The notes: a model not told the origin generated them from the sequence alone. 40,495 nt of DNA from JBCCHY01 sp039028495 (GCA_039028495.1 JBCCHY010000005.1:1-40495), one strand, 5' to 3'. Shown: positions 7,870-17,279, counted from the first letter of the stretch. A program made the numbers and translations.

Positions 7870-9174
7870 CTACTCTTTGTCCTGCAACACCTCAACTCCT
7901 GGAAGCTTTTTTCCGCTCATGAGGTCCATCGAGGCACCTCCGCCAGTGCTGACATGGTCATACAAGTCATGGTGTTCTAAGCCCAGTACGAAAGAAGCTG
8001 TATCGCCACCGCCGACAATTACTTTTGGTCGACGCCCGTCAAATCCTGTCAGACTTTCATGCAACTTGATATCGGCTATCTCAAACGGGCCCCATTCATG
8101 CCCGCGAACCGGCTGTGTTTCGGTTACGCCCATGGTCCCATTCCAAATAACTGTCCCCGCCATCTGGACGGCACCTGCGATATATGCGGCCGAGAACGGA
8201 CCCGTATCCAAAATCATTTCATCCTCATCTACTGTATAGGCAGATTTTTTAGGATGGGCTGGGTATGCGGACATATCCGCGGTGGTGCCTGAGCCCCAGT
8301 CGACTATGCGCGTTTTAGCATTGGAATCTATGTCTCTGGCAACAACACCGTCCATGGGTACAAAAAAGCTCAGAGAGCCCTCTTTTTCACGCCTGCGCGC
8401 TTCGGCGAGTATCGTCTTTGCATGCTCGATTTCATCTGGCTCATACATGCTCTTGCCAATTGGAACCCCCTCTGCAGCCAGAAATGTATTAGCCATAGCA
8501 CCACCAATACCTATAAAGTCTGCTTTATCCATAAATCTCTGGATCAAATCAATCTTGTCAGATATTTTGGCACCGCCGATAATCGCAACCAGTGGCCGCT
8601 CTGGTGCATGCATTGCCTCATTAATACTAACGACTTCTCGTTCGAGTAATAATCCTGCAACAGATGGAAGGATCTCAGCAACGCCCGTTACAGATGCGTG
8701 GCTGCGGTGTGCTGTACCAAAACAATCCTGAACAAATATCTCTCCGTATTTTGCTAGTGTCTTGGCTAGCTCCGGGTCGCCTGCCTCATCTCCTGCATGA
8801 AAACGTGTATTTTCGAGCAGCATTATCTGCGATGGCTCGAGGTTCTTGGAGGCTTTTAGCGCCTCGCTACTGGTGCAGTCGTCAGCAAAGCTAACTTTGT
8901 CTTTGCCAAAAATACTTACTAGATGACGGTAGACAGGTGCTAGGCTCATACTAGAAACAACTTGTCCTTTTGGTCTCCCTAAGTGGGACATGACCGTGAT
9001 TTTGCAGCCTTGGTGCATAAGATATTCAAGTGTTGGCACACTGGAAGAAATCCGGAAATCATTTGCTACTGAACCGTCGTCATTGAGCGGAACATTATAG
9101 TCTGCTCGCACAAGGACTCGTTTGCCGCTGATATCTACATCTTGAACTGTTTTTTTAGGAAATATGTAACCCAC
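7870..9174 (-). CDS. pgk: Phosphoglycerate kinase
   Basis: This enzyme transfers phosphate from 1,3-bisphosphoglycerate to ADP, the first ATP-yielding step of glycolysis. The 434-residue protein has the N-terminal signature VLVRADYNVPL near residue 20, the substrate-binding HLGRPKG, NTRFHAGDE, the hinge-region GGAKISDK, and the C-terminal nucleotide-binding GGGDTASFV and STGGGASMDLMSGKKLPG motifs. It is slightly longer than the common ~390-400 residues. Translation appears to start at a GTG (9172-9174) that follows the pyk stop by 10 bases. It sits between pyk and tpiA, giving a compact lower-glycolysis operon. Confidence 0.96.
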   Translation of the reverse strand: MGYIFPKKTVQDVDISGKRVLVRADYNVPLNDDGSVANDFRISSSVPTLEYLMHQGCKITVMSHLGRPKGQVVSSMSLAPVYRHLVSIFGKDKVSFADDCTSSEALKASKNLEPSQIMLLENTRFHAGDEAGDPELAKTLAKYGEIFVQDCFGTAHRSHASVTGVAEILPSVAGLLLEREVVSINEAMHAPERPLVAIIGGAKISDKIDLIQRFMDKADFIGIGGAMANTFLAAEGVPIGKSMYEPDEIEHAKTILAEARRREKEGSLSFFVPMDGVVARDIDSNAKTRIVDWGSGTTADMSAYPAHPKKSAYTVDEDEMILDTGPFSAAYIAGAVQMAGTVIWNGTMGVTETQPVRGHEWGPFEIADIKLHESLTGFDGRRPKVIVGGGDTASFVLGLEHHDLYDHVSTGGGASMDLMSGKKLPGVEVLQDKE

Positions 9175-9184
9175 CCTGCCGATC

Positions 9185-10621
9185 CTATTCTAAAATTCTA
9201 ACTTTTATTGTATCAGTTGCACCAACAACTCCAGGATATTGTCCGGAAACACTAACTATCACGTCTCCTTTATCGAGAACGTTGTTGGTCCTTAACCAGG
9301 CGGTTAGTTTCTGCGTCTGAGTCTTACTATCTCGCCGCACGAAACTCATCACACCGCGGGTCAGACTAAGCTGTTGGGCAACACGCAAGCTACTAGTAAC
9401 AGCTATGACAGGCTGGTGTGGCTGGTGTGAGGAGATGTGGTAGGCAGTAGCACCAGACTTTGTTTCGGCGACTATCGCCGTTGCATTAACCTGATCCGCC
9501 AGAGAAACGATCGCCGCACAGATGGCCGTTTGCTTAGCCGGGCCTCCTTCTGGTGGATGGATTCTGTTTAGCGGTTTGTTGACTTCGTTATACCTCACGA
9601 TGCGCTTCATTACTTTGACGGTCTCGATAGGATACGTACCGATGGTGGTCTCGTCGCTAAGCATGACTGCATCAGCACCGAGTATGACGGCTGTTGATAC
9701 ATCGGAGACTTCTGCCCTAGTTGGCTCAGGACTGTCAACCATGCCAATCAACATCTGTGTGGCAACAATGCTCTGCTTTGCATGTTTGTGACACAAGCTA
9801 ATGGCCTCTCTCTGGATAAGTGGTACAGCCTCAGGACCCACTTCGTAGGCTAGATCACCACGAGCGATCATCACCGCGTCGCTTGCCTTGACGATGCTTT
9901 CAAGTCGCTCCGCTGCTACGCGCGTCTCTAGTTTACATATCACTCGTGCCTCTGATCCGAGGTTTTTTAGGCGTCTGCGTAGATCATGCAGGTCATCCTC
10001 TGTCTGGACAAAGCTGAGTGCGACATAGTCGATATCTTGAGTAGCCCCAAAGCCGAGATCCTCCAAATCCTTATCTGTCAATGTTGCGCCCGAGAAATCA
10101 GTGTCTGGTAGGTTTATACCCTTTCTAGACATAATCTGGCCGTCATTCTCTATGCTGACGCTAACTACGCCATCCTTTACGCTTGTAACTGTTGAACATA
10201 TCCGTCCATCATACATAAACAGCCGGTGACCTCTTTTGACTCGTTCCGATATGTCGTATTGGATAGGTACTATGGCTGTACGCTCATAGTCTGCGTCTTT
10301 GCTGAGGCGTAGTTCTTGACCCTTTTTTAGATCGAGCTCGCCGTCAATTTCACCCAGACGTATCTTTGGTCCTTGCAGATCCTGGATGATCGCTACTGGC
10401 TTGCCATACTCTTCACTCGCTTTTCTGACCCATTTTATAACCTCAGCTTTTTCCTGGTGATCACCGTGACTAAAATTCAGCCTGATGCCATTCACGCCAC
10501 TACTTATAAGTTCATAGATCCTTTCGTACGAGTGAGTAGCTGGTCCAACGGTTGCCACGATTCTGGTGCGCTTTAGGTCTTCGGGGGATACAGTTGGTTT
10601 CTTGCTGGTTACTTGTGACAT
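9185..10621 (-). CDS. pyk: Pyruvate kinase
   Basis: This enzyme converts phosphoenolpyruvate and ADP to pyruvate and ATP. The 478-residue protein shows the N-terminal RTRIVATVGPAT, substrate-binding RLNFSHGDH, the catalytic lysine region (CKLETRVA), the metal-binding MIARGDLAYEV near residue 255 (commonly ARGDLGVE), and ATQMLIGMVDSPEPTRAEVSDV with the downstream MLSDETTIG motif. A C-terminal regulatory-type domain is present. It starts 27 bases after the VWA-pilin stop, so it may be read through from the pilin operon as well as from a local promoter. It heads the pyk-pgk-tpiA cluster. Confidence 0.96.
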   Translation of the reverse strand: MSQVTSKKPTVSPEDLKRTRIVATVGPATHSYERIYELISSGVNGIRLNFSHGDHQEKAEVIKWVRKASEEYGKPVAIIQDLQGPKIRLGEIDGELDLKKGQELRLSKDADYERTAIVPIQYDISERVKRGHRLFMYDGRICSTVTSVKDGVVSVSIENDGQIMSRKGINLPDTDFSGATLTDKDLEDLGFGATQDIDYVALSFVQTEDDLHDLRRRLKNLGSEARVICKLETRVAAERLESIVKASDAVMIARGDLAYEVGPEAVPLIQREAISLCHKHAKQSIVATQMLIGMVDSPEPTRAEVSDVSTAVILGADAVMLSDETTIGTYPIETVKVMKRIVRYNEVNKPLNRIHPPEGGPAKQTAICAAIVSLADQVNATAIVAETKSGATAYHISSHQPHQPVIAVTSSLRVAQQLSLTRGVMSFVRRDSKTQTQKLTAWLRTNNVLDKGDVIVSVSGQYPGVVGATDTIKVRILE

Positions 10622-10648
10622 GTTTATCTCTATTTTAGTTTCAATGAT

Positions 10649-11899
10649 CTAGATGTTTAGTTCCTGCTCAAATATTTCATCCAGAATTGCCAGTATTTTG
10701 TCCGGATCTGTTTGCTCCAATGAATCATTCAGGTAGCGTCTAGGGAGTATCCCCTCGCCTTCGGGGTCGCCAGGGTTAGCATCTATCGCGCCTGTCCATT
10801 CACCACCCGGTGAAGCAATAGCCGCAGACGTCGGTACAGTTTCGTTCTGGGTAGACTGATTGATGTTAATGACAGTAAACTGAGCGGTCAGTCCACTGTA
10901 GCCGTCCTCGGTAAATACCGTGCCATCTTTGATGGCATTGAACTCACCATGCTCGAGCTCTACGGTAAAACCAGCCCCGTTATCATCGAAATATCCATTT
11001 GGCTCCGAAGTATCCCGCTTGAGAGATGAGCAGCAGCTCCCCCACGGTGGAACTCCACCACCATAGGCATCAGTGAAGAGGACGTACTGAACATTTGTTG
11101 CTCCATTTAGGTCTAGCTCCCCTCCTGGGCCATAGACGGTATCTTGCCTCATAACAGCCAGAGATCCAGCTAGGTGATCTTGCCTATCCCAGTAGGCAGT
11201 TGTTCCGTTACCATACCGCCTATCCCAGTTTACTGCAGTCGCTGAGTCTCGAGTGAACGGTACGGTTACATCATATTTATGCTGCTGGATGGAGTTATTT
11301 GTCCCGTATTGGACCACTGCCACTTCAGCAGTTGGGACAGTGTTAATAACATGGTTAATTGCTATATCTATTGTTGTTTTAGAGTCATTCCACTCCTCAA
11401 TGCTCATAGAGCCAGAGTTGTCGACAATAAAGATAAACCTAGATGATTGACCGCTGCCTGCAGATCGGGTTAGTTTACCCCTAATTGAGCGGTCTAGTAT
11501 GGCTGTGCCACCTCCTGTATATGCTGCTCCCACAGTGTGCATCGTACCGTCGTTATCATAGACTCTGCCAATCGCGGTAATAGTAGCCTGTGTATTGGCT
11601 AGATTCGTAAAACCACCGTGAACCACTTCATAAGTGGTCACGTATTGATCATTAGAGCTCAAAACGACTTCAGGGCTACCCAGATAATTGATGTCGATCT
11701 CGTACTGTTCCTTGGCAAAATCCATCGCAGTTGCGCTAGCTAACTGAGCCTGCTGAATATTCTGTTGGCGAACAGAAGATGCTTGGGACTGAAGCGATAC
11801 CTGCACAACAATTACGCCCAATATAGTTATTAACACGATAAAGGACACGAGTGTAGGCAATATGAAACCTCGACTACTAGTTAATCTTGCGAATCGCAT
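10649..11899 (-). CDS. Prepilin-like protein with a grafted von Willebrand factor A domain (modular minor pilin)
   Basis: The N-terminus is basic and then reads RG|FILPTLVSFIVLITILG (residues 10-28). This looks like a type IV prepilin leader cut after G11 followed by the hydrophobic assembly helix; Glu at mature position 5 is absent, as in GspK/PilX-like minor pilins. A short pilin region (to ~residue 150) is followed by a VWA domain with a complete first MIDAS motif, DNSGSMS (D160, S162, S164), and a later FTDAYGG strand. The cysteine pair in WGSCCSS lies in a loop of that domain. The domain order matches adhesive pilins of streptococcal type IV pili that carry a VWA module. It overlaps the next prepilin gene by 23 bases, so the two are co-expressed. 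A pilus-tip adhesin is the inferred role. Confidence 0.82.
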   Translation of the reverse strand: MRFARLTSSRGFILPTLVSFIVLITILGVIVVQVSLQSQASSVRQQNIQQAQLASATAMDFAKEQYEIDINYLGSPEVVLSSNDQYVTTYEVVHGGFTNLANTQATITAIGRVYDNDGTMHTVGAAYTGGGTAILDRSIRGKLTRSAGSGQSSRFIFIVDNSGSMSIEEWNDSKTTIDIAINHVINTVPTAEVAVVQYGTNNSIQQHKYDVTVPFTRDSATAVNWDRRYGNGTTAYWDRQDHLAGSLAVMRQDTVYGPGGELDLNGATNVQYVLFTDAYGGGVPPWGSCCSSLKRDTSEPNGYFDDNGAGFTVELEHGEFNAIKDGTVFTEDGYSGLTAQFTVININQSTQNETVPTSAAIASPGGEWTGAIDANPGDPEGEGILPRRYLNDSLEQTDPDKILAILDEIFEQELNI

Positions 11900-12701
11900 G
11901 CTTTACCTCCACCTCTACATCTCTGCCATATACATTATCACCCAGCGTGAGTGTAATCTCTATTTTTTCCGCTGCTGAAGGCGAAGTCGTCGGCACATTG
12001 TTACTAGCAAAGTAATCAATTTCAAAGTCCAAGACATTTTCTGACAGCACCGAGTCAGACCTAACGCAGCTACCTGTGCCTACATTTGCCTCTGGGCATG
12101 TTGTCTGCTTTGCAAGACCAAGGCATGTTGAAGTAGCCGGTTGGCAAGGGTCTCCGGTTGAGCGGTCGATACTGCATAGATCATACGTGGGGGTAATCAC
12201 GCGCTTAACGAGACGTTGGTATCGACTATCAGGACCGTCCTCTACAAAGTAGATTATGTTGTTTATAGCTGCGGTATTTGAGCTAACAGCTGATGTTGCA
12301 CATGGATTTAGCCTGCGTCTAATTATATTTCTGTCATCATCAGCCCTAGCCGAGTCAAGCGCTACCTCATAAATGATCAGTGTTTGAGGGGTAGTATCAT
12401 ACGTCCACTCATATACAGACGGGCCCGTCTGATACTCGGCGGTTTGAGGTACATAAGGGTCAGACAAATAAACATCTAGCCCTTGACCATACTCAATTGT
12501 AAATAGTAACTCGTCCTGCAAATTTGTTAGTAGTGCCTGTCCACTAGACCGCAGGTCGGCCCTAGCAGACTCCGCCAATACTGAACCGTATTGATTAAAG
12601 AGTACTCCAACTAAGTACACAATAATGATGGCAGCAATAGGTAATGTGACTAGCATCTCTACGATAGTTAGTCCTCTTTGTTCGTTACGAAGCGAAGTCA
12701 T
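11877..12701 (-). CDS. Type IV prepilin-like minor pilin (PilW-like)
   Basis: This 274-residue protein has a classical class III signal: NEQRG|LTIVEMLVTLP, with predicted cleavage after G10 and Glu at mature position 5 (E15), then a hydrophobic helix to about residue 32. The globular part contains six or more cysteines in its second half (for example CSIDRSTGDPC and TCLGLAKQTTC) and ends with a beta-strand run like that of PilW/PilV minor pilins. It overlaps the upstream prepilin gene by one base (TGATG) and the downstream VWA pilin gene by 23 bases. It is likely part of the priming/tip complex of a type IV pilus; no assembly ATPase or platform gene lies in this window. Confidence 0.85.
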   Translation of the reverse strand: MTSLRNEQRGLTIVEMLVTLPIAAIIIVYLVGVLFNQYGSVLAESARADLRSSGQALLTNLQDELLFTIEYGQGLDVYLSDPYVPQTAEYQTGPSVYEWTYDTTPQTLIIYEVALDSARADDDRNIIRRRLNPCATSAVSSNTAAINNIIYFVEDGPDSRYQRLVKRVITPTYDLCSIDRSTGDPCQPATSTCLGLAKQTTCPEANVGTGSCVRSDSVLSENVLDFEIDYFASNNVPTTSPSAAEKIEITLTLGDNVYGRDVEVEVKHAIRKIN

Positions 12702-14272
12702 CAGTTACTACCTATTCCATCCTGGCGTATAAACGTCACGTACTCTGCTTGTCGTTGTTGGCCGTATGACTCATATTCGATCCTGGTTGTCACACGCAGG
12801 AGTGTTGGATTGTCGGCATCCCCATCTCCATCATTATCAATATATATACCTGGGTTGGTGACTGTTTCTGATTCCGACCAGTCGATGAACAGCTCAGGAG
12901 CAGGTGTACGCTCAGCGACGCGTTTATCTGATCCTGATACGTACTGAATCACAAAGGCAGCACTACTGCTCGGACTCCACCCGCTTCTGTTGACTATTTC
13001 TTGGAGAATACTAGTCACATTAACTCTGGTGTCCGGGCCAGACTCTCCTGTCGACCAGTCAGCTGGGGTCCATGTAGAAGTAGCCGTCGTGCCCACAAAC
13101 CCATCTGAATTATCGGTATCAACCGAGTTATCTACGACAAATGTTCCGCTCCAAGCAGGTGGGCTATCTGCATCGACCCCTGTTACGCGTAGGGTCACTG
13201 GATCGTCGTCAGATTCATCGGCAGTGAATTCTATGTATGCATCGTCTATCGTAGACCCCTGGGTGGGATCTAGATTATCAAAAATAATGCCCACTGACTG
13301 CTGACCTCTATCCCCATCTTCAGCAAGCTCTAGGTCTGAACTGCTGAAGTATAGTGCGCCTGGAGAGTTTGAGGCACCTGCACCATGCTGCTCCACTATA
13401 TCGCCTGGCACACCTGACGAGAACGCTTCAAACTCTGATATAACTTGGTAGCGCCAGTGGGTTGAGTTAACAAAATACAATCTCCAGTATCGATAAGGCG
13501 TTGTATTAGAGCTGACATCGATACTCTGCGAGTGATCAGATGTGTTGTTGGTGTTACACGGTACATTGGTTTTAGACAGTCCGGACTCAATTGTAGTCCA
13601 GCCCGAGTTAACTGTAGGTGAACTATTCTTTGCCTCAACCCTAAAATCCGTTGATTCATAGTTGCAGTGATACCAGTTAAGAAGAAGCAGATCGACGGTC
13701 TGGGCAGAACCTAGATCTATAGATGGCGAAGGCAAGTTGTCCGGATTGTTATCCCATCTGTTGTAAGTGTAGTTTGTATACTGACTGTTGTTGGTCGTGT
13801 TCTCATTGAAATTGCTCTCCCAACGCCAGTCGTTTCCTTGGTTATCGCGCTCTTGGATAGAAACTATCTCTGAGCCATCCAAAAAGGTGCTGTCTGCAGC
13901 CACATTTTGACTGTAATTTGTAACTACGGTTGTGGTGGTAGTGTCGACTATACTGAGCGGCTCTACGTATACCTTAGCAACTGCATTAACGAGATTGAGG
14001 CCAGATATCTCTGATGTAAAGTCTTCAACCTCATACGAGCCCGTGCTGCTACCAACAGGAATGCTTGCATAACTAGTATTTATGTAATCCTGGAGTTTTT
14101 CGAATGCAGCTGCGCTTGCGTCAGCATTTACAGCGGTCCGTCTGTTTACGCTCTGACTAGTAGTGATGATCGTCACCGTGAGACTCAGGATTATTCCAAT
14201 AACCACCAGTGAGGCTAGCACCTCAATGACCGTGAAGCCAAACTCTGTCTGTTTATTTGTTTTGCGAGACAA
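12701..14272 (-). CDS. Prepilin-like protein with inserted discoidin-like and carbohydrate-binding-like modules
   Basis: The leader EFG|FTVIEVLASLVVIGIILSL gives cleavage after G12 and Glu at mature position 5 (E17). After about 100 residues of pilin there is an F5/8-type C (discoidin)-like module, about residues 130-285 (YRYWRLYFVNSTHWRYQVIS, FEAFSSG). A second beta-sandwich follows at about 300-470 (STIDDAYIEFTADESDDDP, VTSILQEIVNRSGW) that resembles DNRLRE/CBM96-like domains. The last ~45 residues (LLRVTTRIEYESYGQQRQ) look like the terminal strands of an ordinary PilV-like pilin. Translation starts at TTG 14270-14272, supported by AGGTGG about 8 bases upstream. It is the first gene of the pilin operon. 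A glycan-binding pilus adhesin is the inferred role. Confidence 0.82.
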   Translation of the reverse strand: MSRKTNKQTEFGFTVIEVLASLVVIGIILSLTVTIITTSQSVNRRTAVNADASAAAFEKLQDYINTSYASIPVGSSTGSYEVEDFTSEISGLNLVNAVAKVYVEPLSIVDTTTTTVVTNYSQNVAADSTFLDGSEIVSIQERDNQGNDWRWESNFNENTTNNSQYTNYTYNRWDNNPDNLPSPSIDLGSAQTVDLLLLNWYHCNYESTDFRVEAKNSSPTVNSGWTTIESGLSKTNVPCNTNNTSDHSQSIDVSSNTTPYRYWRLYFVNSTHWRYQVISEFEAFSSGVPGDIVEQHGAGASNSPGALYFSSSDLELAEDGDRGQQSVGIIFDNLDPTQGSTIDDAYIEFTADESDDDPVTLRVTGVDADSPPAWSGTFVVDNSVDTDNSDGFVGTTATSTWTPADWSTGESGPDTRVNVTSILQEIVNRSGWSPSSSAAFVIQYVSGSDKRVAERTPAPELFIDWSESETVTNPGIYIDNDGDGDADNPTLLRVTTRIEYESYGQQRQAEYVTFIRQDGIGSN

Positions 14273-14300
14273 TTACACCACCTGTTTCTAGATATGCTTT

Positions 14301-14329
14301 ATTATCCCAAAGCTTATGCTTATAGACAA
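14301..14329 (-). promoter_or_regulatory. Predicted promoter of the modular pilin operon
   Basis: On the minus strand, TTGTCT (14324-14329) and GATAAT (14301-14306) are separated by 17 bases, a good sigma-70 match. The start of the first prepilin gene follows about 29 bases downstream with an AGGTGG ribosome-binding site. The -35 box lies within 7 bases of the stop codon of the 969-residue surface protein. Confidence 0.6.
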
Positions 14330-14335
14330 GTGGAC

Positions 14336-17245
14336 TTATGGTTGAATTCTATCCAGTCTATAAACCATCGCTACCCCACCAACAAATGAGATTAGCAGTA
14401 CTCCCAAAATCGTGTCGACATAGATTGTTGCACCTGTCTCGGCAAGTGTTTCTGTAAGTACAGCAGGCCCGGTCGGGTCGACAATCCTGCCGTTTGCTAA
14501 TCCATCAGCGTCATATTCCCCTCCGTCAACGATACTAAAGCTGACGGTTGTAACCTCTTTGCCCCCGATATTTGCGGTGTTGTAAGTCACCTGATCACTA
14601 AAATCTACATACTGACTGTTAACGAGCTTTCTATATACCCATTCTGAGGTGTCATAGACTTGATCCCAGTAGTGGGTTACCGCTACTGATCCACCAGCTG
14701 TAACACAATCTGCCTCAAACCCATGTAGCCCTAAAGCATACTCGTATAAAACGTCCTGAGCTGCTAGCTCAGGCTCAACATAAAACGACACAGCATCAAG
14801 AGAACTACAATCGCCTACTAGCTCTGTTGTTACGTAAGATTCAAGTATCGGGTTCACCTTGGTAGTGACGCTGTCTTGCAGATAGTCCTGAATACCGTCG
14901 TTATTGCCGTCACCGCTATTGGGCCCTTGCTTTTCTTCTTCCGATGAGGTGTCATCACTGTCCAGATCCTCTGGTATATCGGTCAATGCATTGTCCGAGA
15001 CTGCTGGGTTAACCCCGTCATCAACTAACGCAACGATCGTGACCACCCCGGGGTTTAGGCTCGACACATCTGTATTCGAGCTAAACTCTCCAGATCCTGA
15101 TCCATCATCCAAACAGCTAACTGTATTTATGACCGTGCTAGACCCATCACTAATCGTTAACTTAACCTGATCATCGACTGCTTCGCATAATCCTTCTACC
15201 AAGTAGGATGTGGCGTTGTTTAGTCCAACGGGAGCTATTGTGCTGTCGTTAATACTCACTGCAGGCAAACCAGTATCTTTGTCTGCAGTCTGCTGTGCTG
15301 CATTACCCGTGTTACCAGCTGCATCAGCTTGTGAAGCGTCGGCTATCATTACATCATCTCCGTCAGCAATGGCTGAGACATCGAATGTTGCGCTCCAGGC
15401 ACCAGAAGTACAGCTGACGTTTTGTGAGCCAGGTGTAGCACCTGTGATGGCGACTGTGACGTTTGTACCACCGTCTTCACACGATCCACTCAGGCCATAG
15501 TTCACTTGATCAGTTGAGGCATTTACTGTTGCTAATGCACTAATTGTTACGGTGATTTCAGTATCTTTGTCTGCAGTCTGCTGTGCTGCATTACCCGTGT
15601 TACCAGCTGCATCAGTTTGTGAAGCGTCGGCTATGATTACATCATCTCCGTCAGCAATGGCTGACGTGTCAACTGTAGTGCTATATGTGCCGGCGCTACA
15701 GCTTGCTGTAGCCGGATTGGGTGCTGCGCCACTAATAACTATTGTTACGTCGCCATCACCAGTTGTGCAGTTACCAGATACTGGGTAGTTTGTCTCATCA
15801 TAGGCATCATTAACATCTGGGATCGAGTTTAGAGTAATGACTGGTGGGTCATTGTCGTCGACAGACCTAAAGTCAACATCTGCACCTGTATAGTCATCAT
15901 CATCGTTATCAAGCGTACCGCTCGTCAAGGGATCGTTAACATTACCGTCAGGATCAGAGAAAGATACGCCCGTTATAGTCCCGGACTCCTCTGCACTGCT
16001 ATCAGGTAGACCATCACCATCAGAATCTCCATCTAAAAAGTCAGGGATGGTATCAGCCGTGTCGTCACCATCAGCGTTAGCTAGTCTTGTATTGCCTGTC
16101 TTAAAGCCCGCCAGAGTACTACCAAAAATAGCCCCGCCACCTATCGTAGCTGTGCCATCGCTATCATATATATCTAGGATGCCGTCATCATCAGCATCAT
16201 GTGCATCACTTGTGCCTATATAGGCGATGTAGGCGTTACTCGCTCTGGCTTCAGTTGCATCAGGGATTCCATCAACATCTGCATCCAAACTAGTGCTTGT
16301 GCCAACACTCGACCCACTGCCAGCGACGTTGGCAACTCCTTCTGTGTAGCCACCACCTACTGCTGCTTCAGTTATGTCTATCGTGCCATCTTCTGTCGTA
16401 TCGGCGGCTATTACTGCTGCATCTGCGGACTCGTATATGTCAGATATGCCATCGTTGTCAGAGTCTAGATCTTGATAGTCCGGTATACCGTCACCGTCTG
16501 TATCGAGCGGTACATAAACAATGTTGATGTCTGCTGTGATAGATGTCGGGCTGTAGTCAGATGACGAGCTCCTAGAGGCATTAGCACCTGGCTGGAATTC
16601 TAGGTCAGCAGTAGTGCCAGTGGCGGTAAATGTATGTTCTATCAACCCCCAGCTATCCTGTGTGGGCACAAACGGTATCGTTGTACCAGCTATGATCAGA
16701 TTAGCAGCATCTTCATAAGTTGAGCCATATGCACCACCATGAGAGGTCATCGCATAGAATGAAACTCGATATGTTGCCCCGCTCTCTAGTCCTGTAATGG
16801 TCGTGCCTACAATTTCTTGTGAGGCTCCACCTAAACCAATGTCCCTGACTGTTATAAATGTAGAGTCTCCAGTAGGTGGCGCGGGCAACGGCGCATTATC
16901 CCATGCAGATCCTCCGCCACTAGTGCCGCTGTCTGCAACAGTGTTAACATCGGACATATCAGGGGTACCGCTTCTAATTGTCCAGCCTGTCGGCGCACAT
17001 ATTGAGCAAGGTGCTGATGCAGAACTAGTAGGAGCAATGGTTGCGCTACTCGCGGTTGGGCTGAAGCCTTCGGCTGTGTCCAAGATGCCGTCGTTATCAT
17101 CATCTAGGTCGGCTGTGTCCAATACTAAATCATTGTCGGTATCAGTTGTACCGGGCGTAGCATCTACTTGGCCTATTAATGAGACAAGGCCCACTCCCAA
17201 TACTGCGATTAGTAATAACTTTATATAAGAATACGTGCGCTCCAT
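14336..17245 (-). CDS. Large secreted surface protein: thrombospondin type-3 repeats, Ig-like repeats, choice-of-anchor-type domain and LAETG sortase-like tail
   Basis: This 969-residue protein has a signal peptide (about residues 1-30, cut near VDA). The TSP3-type calcium-binding repeats (DTDNDLVLDTADLDDDNDG) come next, then a beta-sandwich of ~170 residues, and further TSP3 repeats (LDTDGDGIPDYQDLDSDNDG onward). Two ~96-residue Ig-like repeats that are nearly identical around SAIADGDDV follow. A C-terminal domain (FYVEPELAAQDVLYEYALGL through TSEWVYRK) resembles 'choice-of-anchor' domains. The end is a cell-wall sorting-like signal: LAETG (residues 934-938), a hydrophobic helix, then RLDRIQP. 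It is probably sortase-anchored and adhesive, although no sortase gene is in the window. Divergent from the giant adhesin on the other strand, which repeats the same anchor-type domain. Confidence 0.85.
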   Translation of the reverse strand: MERTYSYIKLLLIAVLGVGLVSLIGQVDATPGTTDTDNDLVLDTADLDDDNDGILDTAEGFSPTASSATIAPTSSASAPCSICAPTGWTIRSGTPDMSDVNTVADSGTSGGGSAWDNAPLPAPPTGDSTFITVRDIGLGGASQEIVGTTITGLESGATYRVSFYAMTSHGGAYGSTYEDAANLIIAGTTIPFVPTQDSWGLIEHTFTATGTTADLEFQPGANASRSSSSDYSPTSITADINIVYVPLDTDGDGIPDYQDLDSDNDGISDIYESADAAVIAADTTEDGTIDITEAAVGGGYTEGVANVAGSGSSVGTSTSLDADVDGIPDATEARASNAYIAYIGTSDAHDADDDGILDIYDSDGTATIGGGAIFGSTLAGFKTGNTRLANADGDDTADTIPDFLDGDSDGDGLPDSSAEESGTITGVSFSDPDGNVNDPLTSGTLDNDDDDYTGADVDFRSVDDNDPPVITLNSIPDVNDAYDETNYPVSGNCTTGDGDVTIVISGAAPNPATASCSAGTYSTTVDTSAIADGDDVIIADASQTDAAGNTGNAAQQTADKDTEITVTISALATVNASTDQVNYGLSGSCEDGGTNVTVAITGATPGSQNVSCTSGAWSATFDVSAIADGDDVMIADASQADAAGNTGNAAQQTADKDTGLPAVSINDSTIAPVGLNNATSYLVEGLCEAVDDQVKLTISDGSSTVINTVSCLDDGSGSGEFSSNTDVSSLNPGVVTIVALVDDGVNPAVSDNALTDIPEDLDSDDTSSEEEKQGPNSGDGNNDGIQDYLQDSVTTKVNPILESYVTTELVGDCSSLDAVSFYVEPELAAQDVLYEYALGLHGFEADCVTAGGSVAVTHYWDQVYDTSEWVYRKLVNSQYVDFSDQVTYNTANIGGKEVTTVSFSIVDGGEYDADGLANGRIVDPTGPAVLTETLAETGATIYVDTILGVLLISFVGGVAMVYRLDRIQP
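15271..15664 (-). repeat. Internal 288-bp-period repeat in the 969-residue surface protein
   Basis: A block beginning CAGTATCTTTGTCTGCAG at 15271 recurs at 15559, and about 105 bases of each copy are nearly identical. The period of 288 bases (96 codons) keeps the frame, so the copies encode Ig-like units. Near-identity at the DNA level points to recent duplication or gene conversion. Confidence 0.85.
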
Positions 17246-17279
17246 GTAACCCCAATGCTATGTAAATAAACTAGCCATA

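Noticed and set aside
7863..7895. Upstream start for tpiA at 7895
   Set aside because: It would overlap the pgk C-terminus by 26 bases and add a non-conserved Cys/Arg-rich extension. The ATG at 7862 fits the family and the spacing.
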